Shown: positions 1 to 9,497, counted from the stretch's first letter. The stretch: DNA of 64,000 nucleotides from Flavobacterium lutivivi (GCF_014642275.1 NZ_BMIM01000002.1:248001-312000); one strand, 5' to 3'. Notes: a model not told the origin generated them from the letters alone. Numbers and translations are program-made.

Positions 1-758
1 CCCAACGTATTTTTTTTCAAGTTGTTAGGCTGTATAGAGTCATTGTCTTTCAAATTATTTTCTTGAACAGCAACGCTGTTTTCAGAATTTAATTGTTTTT
101 TAGGCTCTACAAGGTTTTTTTCCAGGGTTATTGATGGTAAAGATGAATTAGTATTATTTATCGTGTTATTTTCTAGAGCTACTTGCTTAGTATTGTTTTT
201 ATCATAAGTCTCTTTGTTATAACTTTTTTCTTCACTGTTACTAGCAATAGAGTTGTTATTAACTCCAGATGTTAAAGTATTGTGCTGTTTTCTTGTTTTT
301 CTAAACGTAACCTTTTTAATATCGTTGACTTTTGTTTTCTCCGAATTATTTGTGCCAATGTTATTTGCATCAATGTCATTTGTGTTAATTTCATCAGCAT
401 CAACGTCATTTGTTGCTACGTCATTTATTGATGTGGACTTATTAATGATTTGGTCATTATTTATTTTATCTTTTTCACCATCCTTTTTTTGGTTGCTACT
501 CGAGTTGTTTTCAATGTTTACAACAGGAACATCTTGATGGTTATTTTGTTGTAAAAAACCACCTTTTGTAACAATAAAAAACCCAATAATAAAAACAGCA
601 GCTACACCAGAAAACATCCACCACAATGGAATTATTCTGCGTTTTTCTTTTTTCTCTAGTCTTGATTCTATGATTTCCCAACTCTCCAATGGAGCATCAT
701 GTTCAAAATCCTTGAATCTTTCCTGAAAAAGTCTTTCTATATCTTTTTTCTCTATCAT
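1..758 (-). CDS. Single-pass membrane protein behind ECF sigma factor (putative anti-sigma / outer-membrane-barrel type), C-terminus outside window
   Basis: The frame opens at an ATG whose first bases overlap the sigma factor stop as ATGA and stays open to the left edge, so the C-terminus is missing. The first ~45 residues are charged and cytoplasmic-looking (start MIEKKDIERLFQERF), followed by basic residues KKEKRR and one membrane segment (about residues 47-62, IPLWWMFSGVAAVFIIGF). The rest that is visible is a very Asn/Ser/Asp/Lys-rich periplasmic stretch of about 180 residues. Partner of the ECF sigma factor by translational coupling; anti-sigma activity is inferred from position and topology. 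In Flavobacteriaceae such proteins often end in an outer-membrane beta-barrel domain, which cannot be checked here. Confidence 0.7.
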   Translation of the reverse strand, partial: MIEKKDIERLFQERFKDFEHDAPLESWEIIESRLEKKEKRRIIPLWWMFSGVAAVFIIGFFIVTKGGFLQQNNHQDVPVVNIENNSSSNQKKDGEKDKINNDQIINKSTSINDVATNDVDADEINTNDIDANNIGTNNSEKTKVNDIKKVTFRKTRKQHNTLTSGVNNNSIASNSEEKSYNKETYDKNNTKQVALENNTINNTNSSLPSITLEKNLVEPKKQLNSENSVAVQENNLKDNDSIQPNNLKKNTL

Positions 759-1306
759 TTTGCTGATGGAAAATTTGTATTCATACTCGTTTTGTAATTC
801 TCTATTTTATTTTTCAAAATCAATTTGGCTCTCGATAAATTTGATTTTGATGTGCCAATTGAAATATTCGTCATTTCGGCAATTTCTTGATGCGAATACC
901 CATCCATGACGTATAGATTAAATATCAATCTGTACCTATCGGGCAATTCTTGAATAATTTTTAATAAATAATCTAAATCAATGTTTTCGTCGTCAAGTTC
1001 TATTTCATTGTCAATTTCTTCTTTCTCTGGAACAAGGTTTAAAAATGTTTCTTTTCTATACTGTTGAAGAACATGATTTATCATTACTCGTTTCATCCAA
1101 CCCTCGAAAGAACCTTTGAATGAATATGTTTTTATTTTTTCAAAAATCAATAAAAAACCTTCCTGAAAGTTGTCTTGAGCTTCTTCATAATTACGTGAAT
1201 ACTTTAGGCAAACGCCAAACAATTTTGATGCATAGATGCGGTATAATTGTTCTTGCGATTTCCTGTCATTATTCTTGCATTCATGTATGAGTTGCTTTAA
1301 ATCCAA
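755..1306 (-). CDS. ECF-type RNA polymerase sigma factor
   Basis: A 183-residue sigma-70 family protein with region 2 at about residues 20-90 (YRIYASKLFGVCLKYSRNYE, then a DNFQEGFLLIFEKI helix) and region 4 at about 115-170 (LPDRYRLIFNLYVMDGYSHQEIAEM helix-turn-helix). It directs RNA polymerase to a dedicated promoter set. No in-frame ATG lies upstream before a stop, so the start is a TTG. A lipoprotein gene ends 22 bases upstream and the putative membrane partner follows with a 4-base ATGA overlap, so the three are probably co-transcribed. Regulon unknown. Confidence 0.88.
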   Translation of the reverse strand: MDLKQLIHECKNNDRKSQEQLYRIYASKLFGVCLKYSRNYEEAQDNFQEGFLLIFEKIKTYSFKGSFEGWMKRVMINHVLQQYRKETFLNLVPEKEEIDNEIELDDENIDLDYLLKIIQELPDRYRLIFNLYVMDGYSHQEIAEMTNISIGTSKSNLSRAKLILKNKIENYKTSMNTNFPSAK

Positions 1307-1328
1307 ATTGCAGCAAGTTTTCTGTTTT

Positions 1329-1733
1329 TTAATTTACTGGTATTTCATATTCTAGAAAAATATTATTTCCGCTTTCATCTTTACCTTTCCAGAATTTAAA
1401 AATATAAGTTCCATTGCTGGTAACATTAAAATTGAATGAACACTCCTGAACATTATCAGTAAGTTCTTGACAATTATTTCTTTCCTCAACAACACTTTCT
1501 ATTGCTACTGTTCTAATATTCAAATCTTTGTCATAATAAATACTGTTGTAATAATGACAAGTAGAAGGTCTAGTGTAATACATTTTTATAGGATATGTAT
1601 TTCCAATACTAAATTCTGTTGGAATATCAACACTATCTACTGGCAAAAGTTCAAAATGGAAATTTGAACCATTATCAAGTGAACAAGATGCCAATAAAAA
1701 AACGAGGGCAAATGAGGCTAAAATTCTTTTCAT
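1329..1733 (-). CDS. Hypothetical lipoprotein
   Basis: A 134-residue protein with a lipoprotein signal peptide: MKRILASFALVFLLASCS, lipobox LASC with Cys17. The mature part contains Cys residues around YYTRPSTCHYY and NNCQEL and looks beta-rich, ending in EYEIPVN. No family recognised. It lies 22 bases upstream of the ECF sigma factor in the same direction; a link to that regulatory unit is only positional. Confidence 0.7.
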   Translation of the reverse strand: MKRILASFALVFLLASCSLDNGSNFHFELLPVDSVDIPTEFSIGNTYPIKMYYTRPSTCHYYNSIYYDKDLNIRTVAIESVVEERNNCQELTDNVQECSFNFNVTSNGTYIFKFWKGKDESGNNIFLEYEIPVN

Positions 1734-1793
1734 TTTTTTAGAAAACTTTTTCTGTTAGATAATTAATTTTTAAAAAGGTTGCGTCTAATAAAT

Positions 1794-1814
1794 AAAAAAA
1801 CCTGCCGAAGCAGG
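1794..1814 (-). terminator. Intrinsic terminator of recA
   Basis: Read on the minus strand, CCTGC-TTCG-GCAGG is followed directly by a T-rich run. The UUCG tetraloop gives a stable hairpin. It starts only a few bases after the recA stop codon. Confidence 0.85.
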
Positions 1815-1820
1815 ATTTTG

Positions 1821-2828
1821 TTAATTTTCATGACCTTCTTTGATGTGGTCTTTTATCAGTTGTTCTAGTTCTTCTGCTAGTTCTGGATTGTCTTTTATCA
1901 AAGCTTTTACAGCATCACGACCTTGACCTAATTTTGTTTCGCCATAACTAAACCACGAACCTGATTTTTTGATAATTTCAAATTCTACAGCCAAATCAAG
2001 AATTTCTCCAGTTTTAGAAACTCCTTCGCCATACATGATGTCAAATTCTGCTGTTTTGAACGGTGGCGCTACTTTGTTTTTTATAACTTTTACTTTTGTT
2101 CTGTTTCCAATTACGTTTTCACCATCTTTAATTTGCGATGCACGACGAATATCCAATCGAACAGAAGCATAAAATTTTAATGCATTTCCTCCTGTTGTTG
2201 TTTCTGGATTTCCAAACATTACGCCAATTTTTTCTCTCAACTGATTGATAAAGAAAACAGTACAATTTGTTTTGCTGATAGTTGCGGTCAATTTTCTTAG
2301 AGCTTGTGACATTAATCGGGCGTGTAATCCCATTTTTGAATCACCCATTTCACCTTCAATTTCACTTTTTGGTGTCAATGCAGCAACCGAGTCAATAACC
2401 ACAATATCAATAGCGCCAGAGCGTATAAGATTTTCTGCAATTTCCAACGCTTGTTCTCCATTATCGGGTTGTGAAATGATAAGATTTTCGATATCAACAC
2501 CAAGCTTTTCTGCATAATGTCTATCAAAAGCATGTTCAGCATCTATAAATGCGGCTATTCCGCCAGCTTTTTGAGCTTCGGCAATTGCATGAAGCGTCAA
2601 GGTGGTTTTACCAGAAGATTCTGGACCATAAATTTCTATAATTCTTCCTTTTGGATATCCATTTACTCCTAGTGCTAAATCCAATCCCAACGAACCTGAT
2701 GGTATAACTTCAACTTCTTCTACAGCTTTGTCTCCCATTTTCATTACAGTTCCTTTACCGTAAGCTTTATCGAGTTTATCAAGTGTTAGTTGTAATGCTT
2801 TTAATTTGGCTTCTTTTTCTGAACTCAT
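1821..2828 (-). CDS. recA: Recombinase RecA
   Basis: A 335-residue RecA: ATP-dependent strand exchange in homologous recombination and co-protease for LexA-type repressors. Visible landmarks are Walker A GPESSGKT (about residues 68-75), the conserved FIDAEHAFD segment, Walker B region [12 protein letters not shown], loop L1 [12 protein letters not shown], and loop L2 [21 protein letters not shown]. Length is usual for Bacteroidota. The C-terminal tail is acidic ([13 protein letters not shown]). Monocistronic, with its own terminator. No LexA-type box was recognised upstream. Confidence 0.98.
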   Translation of the reverse strand: MSSEKEAKLKALQLTLDKLDKAYGKGTVMKMGDKAVEEVEVIPSGSLGLDLALGVNGYPKGRIIEIYGPESSGKTTLTLHAIAEAQKAGGIAAFIDAEHAFDRHYAEKLGVDIENLIISQPDNGEQALEIAENLIRSGAIDIVVIDSVAALTPKSEIEGEMGDSKMGLHARLMSQALRKLTATISKTNCTVFFINQLREKIGVMFGNPETTTGGNALKFYASVRLDIRRASQIKDGENVIGNRTKVKVIKNKVAPPFKTAEFDIMYGEGVSKTGEILDLAVEFEIIKKSGSWFSYGETKLGQGRDAVKALIKDNPELAEELEQLIKDHIKEGHEN

Positions 2829-2941
2829 TTTGTCTGTAATAAATTGTTTTGCGTTTAATTTCTGTAAAAATACTTCTTTTTTGATTATAAATTCAACAAC
2901 ATTTTAAGATTTATAAACAATCTAAACCCAATTATAATCCT

Positions 2942-2949
2942 TACTTTTG
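2942..2949 (+). promoter_or_regulatory. Putative promoter -7 element (TACTTTTG) of plsC
   Basis: Perfect match to the Bacteroidota -7 consensus TAnnTTTG, 20 bases before the plsC ATG. No clear TTG at -33 was seen. Confidence 0.45.
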
Positions 2950-2969
2950 TATTCAATTTTTGTTAAACT

Positions 2970-3707
2970 ATGGAAAAACTGGTTTCTTATCCGATATCAG
3001 TAGTATATTATTTGTGTTTTGGATTAACATTGGTTGTTTTTCATCCAATTCAATGGGTTTGTTTCAATGTTTTTGGTTATAAAGCACATAAAAAAAGTGT
3101 AGATTATTTGAATTTATTTTTGGTAAGATGTACCAATATTCTTGGAACGAGCTATACTTTTAAAAACAGAGAAATTATCCCTAATGATGTGCCAATAATT
3201 TTTGTTGCCAATCATCAAAGTCTATATGATATTATCGGAATTATATGGTATTTAAGAAAGTTTCATGCTAAGTTTGTCAGTAAAAAAGAACTTGGAAAAG
3301 GCATTCCGAGTGTTTCATATAATTTGCGTCACGGTGGATCGGTTTTAATTGATAGAAAAGATCCGAAACAAGCCTTGCCAGTAATAAAAGGCTTAGGCGA
3401 ATATATAGAAAAGTATCATCGTTCGGCAGTAATTTTTCCTGAAGGAACAAGAAGCAAAACTGGAAAGCCAAAAGAGTTTGCTCAAAGCGGTTTAAAAATT
3501 CTGTGCAAATATGCGCCTTCGGCATATGTTGTGCCAATTACCATCAACAATTCTTGGAAAATGGTCAAATTCGGTGCTTTCCCAATGGGATTAGGAAATA
3601 AATTAGAATTTACAATTCATGAACCACTAGCAGTAAAAGAATACTCTTTTGAGGAATTAATGCAGAAAACAGAAAGTGCAGTTGTTAGCGCAATAAAAAA
3701 TAATTAA
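2970..3707 (+). CDS. plsC: 1-acyl-sn-glycerol-3-phosphate acyltransferase
   Basis: A 245-residue PlsC-family enzyme that acylates lysophosphatidic acid to phosphatidic acid at the inner membrane. Motif I NHQSLYD gives the catalytic HX4D pair (H82, D87); motif III is FPEGTRS (about 156-162). Two hydrophobic segments near the N-terminus (about residues 8-35) anchor it. The next gene, 19 bases downstream, is an acyl-ACP desaturase, so the pair fits membrane phospholipid synthesis with unsaturated chains. Confidence 0.92.
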   Translation: MEKLVSYPISVVYYLCFGLTLVVFHPIQWVCFNVFGYKAHKKSVDYLNLFLVRCTNILGTSYTFKNREIIPNDVPIIFVANHQSLYDIIGIIWYLRKFHAKFVSKKELGKGIPSVSYNLRHGGSVLIDRKDPKQALPVIKGLGEYIEKYHRSAVIFPEGTRSKTGKPKEFAQSGLKILCKYAPSAYVVPITINNSWKMVKFGAFPMGLGNKLEFTIHEPLAVKEYSFEELMQKTESAVVSAIKNN

Positions 3708-3726
3708 ACAATAAAAAATATTTTTA

Positions 3727-4716
3727 ATGTCTTTAAAAAATGTCAGATTAGAAGTGATGCAGTTTTTGGAAAAGAACATCGATAGCTTCGTAGAACAATT
3801 TTTAATTCCGGTTGAAAAAATATGGCAACCAACCGATTTTTTACCAAATTCTGAAAGCGAAAATTTTGCCGATGAGGTAAAAGAACTTCGAGAAATTGCC
3901 AAAGATTTACCTTATGATTTTTGGGTAGTGCTAGTTGGAGATACTATTACCGAAGAAGCTTTGCCTACCTATGAAAGTTGGCTTATGGAAGTAGAAGGTG
4001 TAGATAATGAAGCTAGAAATGGATGGTCTAAATGGGTTCGTCATTGGACTGGTGAAGAAAACCGTCATGGCGATTTGCTCAACAAATATTTATATTTATC
4101 CGGTCGAGTGAATATGCGCGAAGTAGAAATCACTACACATCATTTGATTAATGATGGATTCGACATAGGAACAGGAAAAGATCCTTATAAAAACTTTGTT
4201 TATACCAGTTTTCAGGAATTAGCAACCTATGTTTCACACAATAGAGTTTCGAAAATTGCAAAAGATTATGGCGATAAAAAGCTTTCGAGACTATGTAATA
4301 TGATTGCTGGCGATGAAATGCGTCATCATCATGCTTATTCAGAATTTGTAGATAGAATTTTCAAAGTTGATCCTAGCGAGATGATGTTAGCTTTTCAACA
4401 CATGATGAAATTAAAAATCACAATGCCAGCTCATTTCTTGAGAGAGTCAGGAGAAAAAATAAGTACAGCCTTTGAAGAATTCTCAAATTCTGCTCAAAAA
4501 ATAGGAGTTTATACGGCTAGTGATTATGTTGATATTTTACAAAAACTGATTGACAGATGGCAGATTGACAAAATATCAGGACTAACAGATGAAGCAGAAA
4601 AAGCACGAGACTACTTGATGAAATTGCCAGCTAGAATGGCAAAAATATCTGAAAGATTAGTCCTTCCGCAAGAAACAAAAATTTTCAAATGGGTGCAACC
4701 TGCTTTGATTAGCTAA
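3727..4716 (+). CDS. Acyl-ACP desaturase (stearoyl-ACP desaturase family)
   Basis: A 329-residue soluble di-iron desaturase that inserts a cis double bond into acyl-ACP. Two iron-binding motifs are visible: GEENRHG (E111, H114) and DEMRHHH (E197, H200), with additional conserved Glu in SFQELAT (E164). Length and motif spacing match plant-type FA_desaturase_2 proteins, not membrane desaturases. Co-directional with plsC 19 bases upstream and ended by a strong terminator; together they supply unsaturated phospholipid. Confidence 0.93.
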   Translation: MSLKNVRLEVMQFLEKNIDSFVEQFLIPVEKIWQPTDFLPNSESENFADEVKELREIAKDLPYDFWVVLVGDTITEEALPTYESWLMEVEGVDNEARNGWSKWVRHWTGEENRHGDLLNKYLYLSGRVNMREVEITTHHLINDGFDIGTGKDPYKNFVYTSFQELATYVSHNRVSKIAKDYGDKKLSRLCNMIAGDEMRHHHAYSEFVDRIFKVDPSEMMLAFQHMMKLKITMPAHFLRESGEKISTAFEEFSNSAQKIGVYTASDYVDILQKLIDRWQIDKISGLTDEAEKARDYLMKLPARMAKISERLVLPQETKIFKWVQPALIS

Positions 4717-4729
4717 AAAATATTAACGA

Positions 4730-4759
4730 AATCCTTTCAAAAAATGAAAGGATTTTTTT
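4730..4759 (+). terminator. Intrinsic terminator after plsC-desaturase
   Basis: A 9-bp perfect stem AATCCTTTC/GAAAGGATT with a 7-base loop and a following T run. Confidence 0.85.
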
Positions 4760-4771
4760 AACCATAATTTC

Positions 4772-5416
4772 ATGTCAGTAATAGACAACACGATACTTTT
4801 TGTAAAACAAAAACTAGAAAATGCAGAAGCTGGACACGATTGGTTTCACATCGAAAGGGTTTTTAAAAATGCCTTATTGATTGCTCAGCATGAAGAATGT
4901 GATATTGAAATTGTAAAGTTAGGCGCATTGCTTCATGACATAGCAGATAGTAAGTTTAATGGTGGAGACGAAACGATTGGTCCAAGAATAGCGCGTGAAT
5001 TTCTTGAAAGTCAAAAAATTGCAGAACCAAAAATTCAACATGTAGTAGCTATTATTGAAAACATCTCTTTCAAAGGCGGAAATTTTGAAAAGAAATTCAA
5101 TTCCAAAGAGCTCGAAATTGTACAAGATGCCGATAGATTGGATGCTATTGGAGCTATTGGTATTGCTAGAACTTTTAATTATGGAGGTTTTAAAAATCGA
5201 CAATTGTACAACCCCAATATTCCTCCAAAAATGAACATGTCTAAAGAAGAGTATAAAAACTCTGAAGCACCAACTTTAAATCATTTTTACGAAAAACTTT
5301 TGTTGTTGAAAGACAAAATGAATACCAAAACCGGAAAAGAATTAGCCGTAGATAGGCACAGATTTATGGAAAATTTTCTAGCTCAGTTTTATGCTGAATG
5401 GGAAGGTGAAAAATAA
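4772..5416 (+). CDS. HD-domain metal-dependent phosphohydrolase
   Basis: A 214-residue HD superfamily protein similar to the YedJ/YpgQ group. Metal ligands visible: H26 in GHDWFHIERV, the HD pair H55-D56 in GALLHDIADSK, and a distal Asp in VQDADRLDAIG. Members hydrolyse nucleotides or other phosphoesters; the substrate here is unknown. It follows the desaturase terminator, so it is probably a separate transcript, and it ends in a palindromic terminator. Confidence 0.88.
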   Translation: MSVIDNTILFVKQKLENAEAGHDWFHIERVFKNALLIAQHEECDIEIVKLGALLHDIADSKFNGGDETIGPRIAREFLESQKIAEPKIQHVVAIIENISFKGGNFEKKFNSKELEIVQDADRLDAIGAIGIARTFNYGGFKNRQLYNPNIPPKMNMSKEEYKNSEAPTLNHFYEKLLLLKDKMNTKTGKELAVDRHRFMENFLAQFYAEWEGEK

Positions 5417-5444
5417 AAATAGAACCAAATTTGGTTCTATTTTT
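5415..5444. terminator. Bidirectional terminator between convergent genes
   Basis: A perfect 30-base palindrome centred on AAATTT (arms AAAAATAGAACCAAA and its complement), with A/T runs on both sides. It serves both the rightward HD gene and the leftward gene that ends at 5448. Confidence 0.85.
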
Positions 5445-5447
5445 TAT

Positions 5448-7166
5448 TTATAAAGTAACTTTCAAAAGTTGCTTATCACTACCTCTTCTTCCCAAAAAGT
5501 AAACCGCATTATCTATAGTTACTCCTTTTGAAACCATGAAAGGTACTGCGTTTTCTTCATCGTCAAGAATTTCTTCATATTCAAAATCGCCATTTGTATC
5601 TACTTGTATTATATTAAGATTGGATTTATTTTTTCTAATTTGACGAAACTCAATTCTATCATTCTTTAATTTTTTGACTTGTTCTTTTGAGTTTATAAAA
5701 AAATAATTTTTATCATTATTTAATATTGATGTATAAGAGAGAAAACCATTATCTTCTTGAGCTGTTGATTGTTTTTTATTAATATTTCTTGCCCACAATA
5801 AATCTCCTTCTGAATTTAACTTTGCTAAAATTATATCATCAAAACTATAACTTGTCGTTTTAGTAGGAGCTGATTTAGAAGCTGAAATAAAACCATAATT
5901 ATTGTAACTTTCAGATACATATTCTTCTTCTGCATTTATAAGAATCTCATTATTGCTATTGAAAAATACTTTTTTGAAGGTAATTGTTTTTAACGCATTA
6001 TATTTTTCAGAACCATATTTGTCATTAAGGAATTGCGAAGTAAAAGGATTATACTTAGATGATTTTAAATTTAATGTATTGGCATCAATTTTTAAGAAAC
6101 AAATACCCTCATAAGTATTTTCATCTTTATTTGAGTAAAAGCCAATGCTAATCAATTCATTATCATGAAAATATGTTCTTAATGAACCTATATAATGCTC
6201 ATTAACTTCAATTCTTTGCGATTCTTGATTCTCATTTGTGATTCTAGAAATATCATAAAAATATTTTCCTCCTTCCTCTTTTTTCATTGAGTTAGTAGTA
6301 TATCCTTTTGCTATCAAGTATATAGAATTTCCATCATTTGAGACAAGTATATTTTGGAAAAAACATTTTTTCTCTTTCATGTTATTCTCATAAATTACAT
6401 CTATTTTCTTTTCAAGTTTATTATCAAATAGGTATAGTTTTAAGCCATCTGTTTCATCGCTTCTTCCATCGATTGCTATTGCAAAAGCAGTTTTAGTTTC
6501 GTTTAGATATAAAACAATATCAGAACCTATACCTTTATTTTCTATGTCTAATGCTTTTTTATAGTTAAAAATATTATTATTGGAAAAGAATATTGATTTA
6601 AAAATATTTAAATTAACAAACTCATTTTCAGATTTTATGATTCCTGAATTATTATTTGCCCAAATTCCTTTTACTCTTTCATAGTATTTACTTTGTAAAT
6701 TCAAGGTTCCGATTTGTTCAATATTATCTTTCGGCAAACGGAATAATTCTTTGTTTGTAATCTTGAAATCTTCTGATAAAATGTTATCAAAACAGATAAA
6801 TGATTTTTCATTTAAATCATAGCAAACTTCAACAAAATGAATGTTATTCTCAATTGTAAAAATTCCAATCATCAAATTATATTTCTGATAATTAGGATGC
6901 TTCATTTCAAAATCAAATGCTTTTTTTAATTGAAATTTACTATTATATTTCTCAATATAATATCCTTGACCTTGAGAAAACATTGTGCTTCCATTGTAGG
7001 AGCGAACCAATAGAAGTTCTTTTTTTTCATTTATTTCAGATAACACTATGTTTGTGTTCTTGAAATCATCTCGAAAAACTTCACTTTTCTGTAGTTTATA
7101 TTGAATTTTTTGAGCAAAAAAACTATTTGATAGGGCAAATAATAAAAAGAGTAAATACTTTTTCAT
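5448..7166 (-). CDS. Secreted protein of unknown function
   Basis: A 572-residue protein with a clear signal peptide (MKKYLLFLLFALSNSFFAQ, cleavage probably after FFA). The mature chain alternates short beta-like segments with many Asn, Lys and Glu residues; phrases such as NNIHFVEVCYD and NGDLLW resemble a beta-propeller or a value-reporting repeat, but no family was recognised. No T9SS sorting tail is present. It begins 7 bases after the enoyl-CoA hydratase gene in the same direction. Confidence 0.75.
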   Translation of the reverse strand: MKKYLLFLLFALSNSFFAQKIQYKLQKSEVFRDDFKNTNIVLSEINEKKELLLVRSYNGSTMFSQGQGYYIEKYNSKFQLKKAFDFEMKHPNYQKYNLMIGIFTIENNIHFVEVCYDLNEKSFICFDNILSEDFKITNKELFRLPKDNIEQIGTLNLQSKYYERVKGIWANNNSGIIKSENEFVNLNIFKSIFFSNNNIFNYKKALDIENKGIGSDIVLYLNETKTAFAIAIDGRSDETDGLKLYLFDNKLEKKIDVIYENNMKEKKCFFQNILVSNDGNSIYLIAKGYTTNSMKKEEGGKYFYDISRITNENQESQRIEVNEHYIGSLRTYFHDNELISIGFYSNKDENTYEGICFLKIDANTLNLKSSKYNPFTSQFLNDKYGSEKYNALKTITFKKVFFNSNNEILINAEEEYVSESYNNYGFISASKSAPTKTTSYSFDDIILAKLNSEGDLLWARNINKKQSTAQEDNGFLSYTSILNNDKNYFFINSKEQVKKLKNDRIEFRQIRKNKSNLNIIQVDTNGDFEYEEILDDEENAVPFMVSKGVTIDNAVYFLGRRGSDKQLLKVTL

Positions 7167-7173
7167 AAAATTA

Positions 7174-7956
7174 TTATTTCCCAGTAAAACTTGCTTTTCG
7201 TTTTTCTAAGAAAGCAGTTGTTCCTTCTTTAAAATCTTCGGTACCAAAGCATTTCCCAAAGTTTCTAATTTCAACGTCAAATCCGTCAACATCGTGTTTA
7301 TAATTGGCATTGATAGCTTTAATAGCTTTGCTAATTGCCATTGGCGAATTTTTCATGATTTTTGCAGCAATACCTTTGGTAAATTCCAACAATTCTGCTT
7401 GTGGAACAACATGATTTACCAATCCGTAAGATTTTGCAGTTTCGGCATCTATCATTCCAGCAGTCATGATGAGTTCCATTGCACGACCTTTTCCTATAAG
7501 TTGAGGTAAACGTTGCGTTCCGCCATAGCCAGGAATTACGCCAAGAGAAACTTCTGGTAAACCCATTTTGGCATTATCTGAGGCAACACGAAAATGACAA
7601 GCCATTGCCAATTCTAATCCACCACCAAGTGCAAAACCATTTACGGCAGCAATAACTGGAGTTTTTAGTTTTTCGACAAAATCAAACAATAATTCTTGCC
7701 CTTGAGCAGCCAATTGAGCACCTTCTTCAATTGAAAAATTTGCAAATTCCGAAATATCTGCTCCAGCAACAAATGCTTTTTCGCCTTCGCCAGTAATAAT
7801 TATAACTTTTACCTCTTGATCGTTTTCAAGAATTTCGAAAGCGTCATGCAGTTCTTGAATAGTTGCTTTGTTGAGCGCATTTAGCTTCGAAGGTCTGTTA
7901 ATAGTAATTTGTGCTAAATGATTTTCGTTTGTGATAATGATATTTTCAAATTTCAT
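7174..7956 (-). CDS. Enoyl-CoA hydratase/isomerase family protein
   Basis: A 260-residue crotonase-fold enzyme, full length for a short-chain enoyl-CoA hydratase, which adds water to trans-2-enoyl-CoA in beta-oxidation. Oxyanion-hole segments GEKAFVAGADISEF and NGFALGGGLELAMACH are intact, and both catalytic acids are in place: the Glu of GGGLELA and that of LPEVSLGVIPGYGGTQRL. Lies 4 bases after the histidine kinase and 7 before the secreted protein, so it appears co-transcribed with genes of unrelated role. Confidence 0.92.
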   Translation of the reverse strand: MKFENIIITNENHLAQITINRPSKLNALNKATIQELHDAFEILENDQEVKVIIITGEGEKAFVAGADISEFANFSIEEGAQLAAQGQELLFDFVEKLKTPVIAAVNGFALGGGLELAMACHFRVASDNAKMGLPEVSLGVIPGYGGTQRLPQLIGKGRAMELIMTAGMIDAETAKSYGLVNHVVPQAELLEFTKGIAAKIMKNSPMAISKAIKAINANYKHDVDGFDVEIRNFGKCFGTEDFKEGTTAFLEKRKASFTGK

Positions 7957-7960
7957 AATT

Positions 7961-9430
7961 CTAATGATTTGATATGGGTAATGTTACAGTAAAAACAGTT
8001 CCTATTCCTAGTTCTGTTTCAAAAGTAATAGTTCCTTTGTAATTTTCTATAATGTTTTTGATAATTCCTAAACCTAAACCCATTCCGCTAGTTTTGGTCG
8101 TAAATTTTGGTTCAAAAATTTGATTGATATTTTCGGCTTCAATTCCAGTTCCATTGTCTCGAACTTGAATAACAACAAAGTTGTTTTCTTCTTTTACAGA
8201 AACATTTATTTTCTTTGTTTCTTGAGTATCTGGAATTGCTTGGATTGCATTTTTCACTAAGTTGGTAATTATTCTAACCAATTGAGTTCGGTCAATTTTT
8301 GAAACTATTTCTTCTTTTTCAGTTTCAAACTCGATGTAATCTTCATTAAAAATATCCAACGAAAACTCCACAACTTCTACAACATTTAGTGTTTCATTTT
8401 GTTGAGCAGGCATTGAAGCAAAATTTGAAAAAGCTGATGCTACTGAACTCATCGTGTCGATTTGTTGTATCAACGTTTTTGAATAATCATCGAGTTTTTG
8501 TTTAAGATTTGGGTCATTAGCATCAAATTTTCTTTGGAAACTTTGAACCGTTAAACGCATAGGAGTAAGCGGATTTTTGATTTCGTGCGCCACTTGCTTT
8601 GCCATTTCGCGCCAAGCTTGTTCTCGTTCGCTTTGAGCAAGTTTGCTAGCACTTTCTTCAAGCTTATCAACCATTTTGTTGTAGGCAGCAATCAATGAGT
8701 TGATTTCACGACTGTTTGCTTCAATTACAATTTTTTCGTTCTTTTGGTTTAGTCCTGTTTTATTAATTTTATCAGAAATTGTTTTTAATGATTTCGTGAT
8801 GTAGGATGCTAAGAAATATGCCAAAGCAAATGCTATAATCAGCATAAACGAATATACTTGACTAAGTCTTAACAAGAATTGGCGCAATTCTGTTTCATAA
8901 AAACCGTCATCTTCAACATAGGGAATATTTAGAATACCAAGAGGTTTAAACTTATCGTCTTTTATTTGACTGTAGGACGAACGATTTTTTACTCCGTCAA
9001 TATTTTTTATATCTACATACCTTTTTTCTACAGATGATTGAACAAGCTTTAGAATATACTTGGGAATTGGCGGAGCTATTTTATCAACGGTAAAAGAACC
9101 TTTGGAGGATTTTAATAACTTTCCATCAAGAGAATAAATATTGATTTCGAGATTATGAATATCGGCTAATTCGTGAATTTTATCTTTAAAAATTAATGGA
9201 AGATTTTCAGGAGTTAACGGATAGGTTGTTGTAGAAAGCACATAGTTGATATGCTCTTTTATTGCAAACTCTTTTCTGTCTAATCTTTCCTGATGATAAT
9301 CTCTTGCTTCGTTTTTAAACTGAATGATAGAGATTGAAGCCATCAAAATAGAAGCTATCAAGATAACAATAATCATCGATAGGAATATCCTTGTACGAAG
9401 TGAAAGTTGAGATATCTTGAAGTTGTTCAT
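7961..9430 (-). CDS. Sensor histidine kinase (NtrY-like)
   Basis: A 489-residue membrane kinase: membrane helix at about 14-37, periplasmic sensor domain ~38-190, second helix ~191-210, HAMP linker ~211-265, dimerisation domain with phospho-acceptor H282 in AHEIKNPLTPMRL, and an ATPase domain with N-box NLVKNAIQAI, G1 DNGTGI and G2 GMGLGLGI. The EIKNPLTPMRL form is typical of NtrY-type kinases. No response regulator is adjacent, so it is an orphan here. Stimulus unknown. Confidence 0.93.
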   Translation of the reverse strand: MNNFKISQLSLRTRIFLSMIIVILIASILMASISIIQFKNEARDYHQERLDRKEFAIKEHINYVLSTTTYPLTPENLPLIFKDKIHELADIHNLEINIYSLDGKLLKSSKGSFTVDKIAPPIPKYILKLVQSSVEKRYVDIKNIDGVKNRSSYSQIKDDKFKPLGILNIPYVEDDGFYETELRQFLLRLSQVYSFMLIIAFALAYFLASYITKSLKTISDKINKTGLNQKNEKIVIEANSREINSLIAAYNKMVDKLEESASKLAQSEREQAWREMAKQVAHEIKNPLTPMRLTVQSFQRKFDANDPNLKQKLDDYSKTLIQQIDTMSSVASAFSNFASMPAQQNETLNVVEVVEFSLDIFNEDYIEFETEKEEIVSKIDRTQLVRIITNLVKNAIQAIPDTQETKKINVSVKEENNFVVIQVRDNGTGIEAENINQIFEPKFTTKTSGMGLGLGIIKNIIENYKGTITFETELGIGTVFTVTLPISNH

Positions 9431-9434
9431 TATA

Positions 9435-9497
9435 ATAGTGATTAGTGACTAGTGATTAGTGAATAGCTACTTACTCTTCACTCATTACTAATTACTT
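9435..9497. repeat. Spacer microrepeat (word TAGTGATTAGTGA)
   Basis: The hemJ/kinase spacer consists of TAGTGATTAG-TGACTAGTGA-TTAGTGAATAG and then a partly complementary run ending in the last codons of hemJ. Bases 9450-9468 match, in inverted orientation and with one mismatch, bases 10031-10049 on the other side of hemJ. Confidence 0.7.

Noticed and set aside
253-537. Rightward open frame of 94 codons
   Set aside because: It is antisense to the Asn-rich coding region of the ECF partner gene; the hydrophobic product is the expected mirror of AAT/AAC codons.
9435-9497. CRISPR-like repeat
   Set aside because: Repeats are 6-13 bases with no constant spacers and no cas genes nearby.
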